Origin: Devosia sp. XK-2
GTDB lineage: Bacteria > Pseudomonadota > Alphaproteobacteria > Rhizobiales > Devosiaceae
Assembly (NCBI RefSeq): GCF_037113415.1
Contig: NZ_CP146608.1
Location: 2,066,501-2,130,500, forward strand
Length of the DNA: 64,000 nt
Reading direction: 5' to 3'
Of this stretch, positions 62,230 to 64,000 are shown piece by piece. The position numbers were made by a program, and so were the translations under genes. Position 1 is the first letter of the stretch, and every line of letters begins with the position of its first letter. The notes beneath the pieces were generated by a model. The model had not been told where the DNA came from. It searched no databases and saw only the letters and a list, made by a program, of their open reading frames with translations.

Positions 62230-62280
62230 GGGCCAAGCTCCCACACCCGGTTTCATTAGGCAATTCTTGCCGGGTGAATG

Positions 62281-62296
62281 GTTAACCAAGCGTTAA
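62281..62296 (-). promoter_or_regulatory. CtrA box upstream of flgB
   Basis: On the minus strand TTAACGCTTGGTTAAC matches the CtrA consensus TTAA-N7-TTAAC exactly, 52 bp before the flgB start. It lies in the 220-bp gap shared with the divergent fliO, whose start is 154 bp away on the plus strand. CtrA drives early flagellar operons in Caulobacter and relatives. Confidence 0.75.
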
Positions 62297-62449
62297 GTAC
62301 CCTTAAAAGCACCCGATATCGGTTGCATTCTGCATATTTCTTGCGCCAGGTAGGCAGGAAATGCCGCCTGACGCGGCCAACACCTATTGCCCCACCCGGA
62401 ATCGCGCTATGTGCGTGAACCAATCTGAAATGCTCTGGAGACGCGGTCC

Positions 62450-63067
62450 TTGCAATTCATTACCGGCCTGTTCGGCGGCAGCGGCAATGCCGTCCTGACC
62501 ATGGTTCTCGCACTCGGCATCGTCCTGGTGTTGATCGTGCTGGGTGTCTGGCTTTTGAAGCTGATCTCCAACGTATCGGGCAATGCCGTTCGCGGGCGAA
62601 ACCGGCGGCTGGCGGTCGTCGACACGCTGGCCCTGGATCAGAAACGCCAATTGCTCATCGTGCGGCGTGACAATGTCGAACATCTGATCCTGACTGGCGG
62701 ACCGCAGGACGTGGTCGTCGAAACCGGCATTCCGGTCGCCGAGGTGGCGCCCGCCCCGCCGGCGCGACGCGGCCTGCCGTCCCTTTCGGCAAAAAAATCA
62801 TCAGGCCCGGCCATCTCGCCGGCCTCGGAAACGCCGCCCGAGACTGAAGTGCCGCCGGCGCCCGAACCCGCCAAGCGTCCGCCACGCTCCTTGCGCCATA
62901 CAGGCCTGCTCCGTCCCGTCAGCGTGCAGGACCCCACGCTAACCGTGCAAAACCCGGACACACCAGGCGGGCCTGCCGACGACTCAGCTAAAGAGGACGG
63001 AAACGAGATGGCGAGTGAAGGCGAAGCGCTTGAACACCAGAAAGGCGAGCAGGCCAATCGGAGCTGA
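62450..63067 (+). CDS. fliO: Flagellar biosynthetic protein FliO
   Basis: A 205-residue protein: one membrane span (about 13-40), then the cytosolic FliO region RRLAVVDTLALDQKRQLLIVRRDNVEHLILTGGPQDVVVETGI (about 52-94), then a long Pro/Ala/Glu-rich tail of low complexity. The start is TTG at 62450 with GGAGA ten bases upstream. It helps stabilise FliP. Its 3' end overlaps fliP by 53 bases. Confidence 0.82.
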   Translation: MQFITGLFGGSGNAVLTMVLALGIVLVLIVLGVWLLKLISNVSGNAVRGRNRRLAVVDTLALDQKRQLLIVRRDNVEHLILTGGPQDVVVETGIPVAEVAPAPPARRGLPSLSAKKSSGPAISPASETPPETEVPPAPEPAKRPPRSLRHTGLLRPVSVQDPTLTVQNPDTPGGPADDSAKEDGNEMASEGEALEHQKGEQANRS

Positions 63068-63824
63068 TCCGGCGCGCAAGACGCGCTGGCGGTTGCTGCT
63101 GCTGCCACTGCTGACCGCGGCCGGTCTCCTGACCCTCTGGTCCAGCGGTGCCTCCGCGCAAGATCTCTCCATCAATTTCGGAGACGAGACCACGCTGACG
63201 GAGCGGGCCATTCAGCTTATCGGGCTGATCACCCTGCTCTCGCTGGCGCCGTCGATCCTGGTGATGGTCACCAGCTTCACCCGTATCGTGGTGGTGCTCT
63301 CTCTCCTGCGCACGGCCATCGGCCTACAAACGGCGCCGCCAAACACGGTCATGGTGTCGCTGGCACTGTTTCTGACCCTGTTCATCATGCAACCGACCCT
63401 GCAACAGAGCTACGAGCAGGGCATAGCGCCGCTCATGGCCGGGCAGATCGAATTCGCCGAAGCCTTCGACGCCGGTGTCGCACCGATTCATGAATTCATG
63501 CGCAGCAATGTGCGTGACCGCGACCTCGAACTCTTCTACGATCTGTCCGAGGCCACCCCGCCCGACGAGGCCGAGGCCATTCCGCTGCAATTGCTCATTC
63601 CCGCCTTCATGATCTCGGAATTGCGCCGGGCCTTTGAAATCGGTTTCCTGCTCTTCCTGCCCTTCGTGGTCATCGACATGGTCGTGGCCTCGGTGCTGAT
63701 GAGTATGGGCATGATGATGCTGCCGCCGGTGGTCATCTCCCTGCCCTTCAAGTTGATCTTCTTCGTGCTGGTCGATGGCTGGTATCTGGTGGCCGGCTCG
63801 CTGGTCCGCAGTTTCACGGGCTAG
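63015..63824 (+). CDS. fliP: Flagellar export protein FliP
   Basis: A 269-residue export-gate protein. A signal sequence (about 27-49, ending SGASAQ) precedes four spans. LIGLITLLSLAPSILVMVTSFTRIVVVLSLLRTAIGLQTAPPNTVMVSLALFLTLFIM and LIPAFMISELRRAFEIGFLLFLPFVVIDMVVASVLMSMGMMMLPP are the two FliP signatures. The start is GTG at 63015, inside fliO, so its first residues are less certain; TTG at 63030 is an alternative. Confidence 0.94.
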   Translation: MKAKRLNTRKASRPIGADPARKTRWRLLLLPLLTAAGLLTLWSSGASAQDLSINFGDETTLTERAIQLIGLITLLSLAPSILVMVTSFTRIVVVLSLLRTAIGLQTAPPNTVMVSLALFLTLFIMQPTLQQSYEQGIAPLMAGQIEFAEAFDAGVAPIHEFMRSNVRDRDLELFYDLSEATPPDEAEAIPLQLLIPAFMISELRRAFEIGFLLFLPFVVIDMVVASVLMSMGMMMLPPVVISLPFKLIFFVLVDGWYLVAGSLVRSFTG

Positions 63825-63826
63825 AC

Positions 63827-64000
63827 GTGTATCGGCTCAAACCCGGTATCAAGAAAGACATGGTGCGGCGCTGGGCCCTGCCCGACCGCATCTTCTTCGG
63901 CTATGGCGCCTGCCATATCCTGGCCGGTGTCTACCTGGCCGAAGAGCCGTTGACCGGGTTTTATGCCGAGAGGATCATTCCCCGAGGCGACGCACCGGGC
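63827..64000 (+). CDS. Unknown protein, cut by the window edge
   Basis: Begins with GTG two bases after the fliP stop; 58 codons are visible and no stop is reached. The visible part has RRWALPDRIFFGYGACHILAGVYL, a hydrophobic-rich stretch. Its tight spacing suggests co-transcription with fliP, though it does not resemble a flagellar protein I know. The rest lies beyond the window. Confidence 0.45.
   Translation, partial: MYRLKPGIKKDMVRRWALPDRIFFGYGACHILAGVYLAEEPLTGFYAERIIPRGDAPG

Overview
The window is a gene-dense, GC-rich chromosomal stretch of an alphaproteobacterium. The best fit is a motile member of the Hyphomicrobiales, possibly Devosia-like. That placement is an inference. It rests on a CckA hybrid kinase beside flhB/fliR/fliQ, a CtrA-type TTAA-N7-TTAAC box before flgB, a DUF1476 (alphaproteobacterial ATPase inhibitor zeta) gene beside purC, a purC-purS-purQ-purL set, a bolA/monothiol glutaredoxin pair, a BacA/SbmA transporter and an S21 gene next to a cold-shock gene. 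No rRNA, tRNA, CRISPR array, insertion sequence or phage module was seen.

Layout. 0.1-4.5 kb: map and radC (coupled), then minus-strand CelD/BcsL-type acyltransferase, ccdA and a dihydrofolate-reductase-like gene. 4.5-5.2 kb: 700 bases without a convincing gene but with hairpins and a repeated 17-mer. 5.2-7.8 kb: two small enzyme/effector-like proteins, then a cold-shock gene followed by three small unknown proteins (two of them paralogous) and convergent rpsU. 7.9-25 kb: rpe and a long purine region (purB with a coupled acetyltransferase/hydrolase/acetyltransferase string, DUF1476, purC, purS, purQ, purL). Between purS and purQ lies a block for cell-surface glycan chemistry (GtrA, a FAD oxidoreductase, a GT-C-like membrane protein, a membrane acyltransferase). 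After purL come bolA, three small genes and grxD. 25-28 kb: two MFS exporters. 28-35 kb: a ClpP paralogue, an ArsR/SRPBCC pair, an inositol-monophosphatase-like gene, ttcA, bacA/sbmA, rpsD. 35-48 kb: accessory metabolism and regulation (a PLD-like protein, an MFS transporter, trmJ, several GNATs, a MarR-FabF pair sharing an operator word, icd, an HxlR/DHFR-like divergon, a secreted VWA protein, a DMT transporter, a degenerate receiver-like protein). 48-56 kb: alaS, recA with an unusual inverted repeat upstream, an AraD1/GguC-like protein, an aldo/keto reductase, and a second ArsR/SRPBCC pair. 56-64 kb: cckA and two flagellar operons, flgB-flgC-fliE-fliQ-fliR-flhB on the minus strand and fliO-fliP on the plus strand, diverging from a region with a CtrA box.

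Themes. Several regulator genes carry a clear dyad operator directly upstream (ArsR twice, HxlR, MarR), so their circuits can be read from the sequence. A dispersed ~105-110 bp palindromic repeat occurs four times in gene gaps, once in the opposite orientation, and a different repeat type occurs once. Most of the window is ordinary chromosome. The least explained parts are the 4.5-5.2 kb region, the small proteins behind the cold-shock gene, the VWA protein with YGYG modules, the receiver-like protein lacking its phosphoacceptor, and the recA-upstream inverted repeat.
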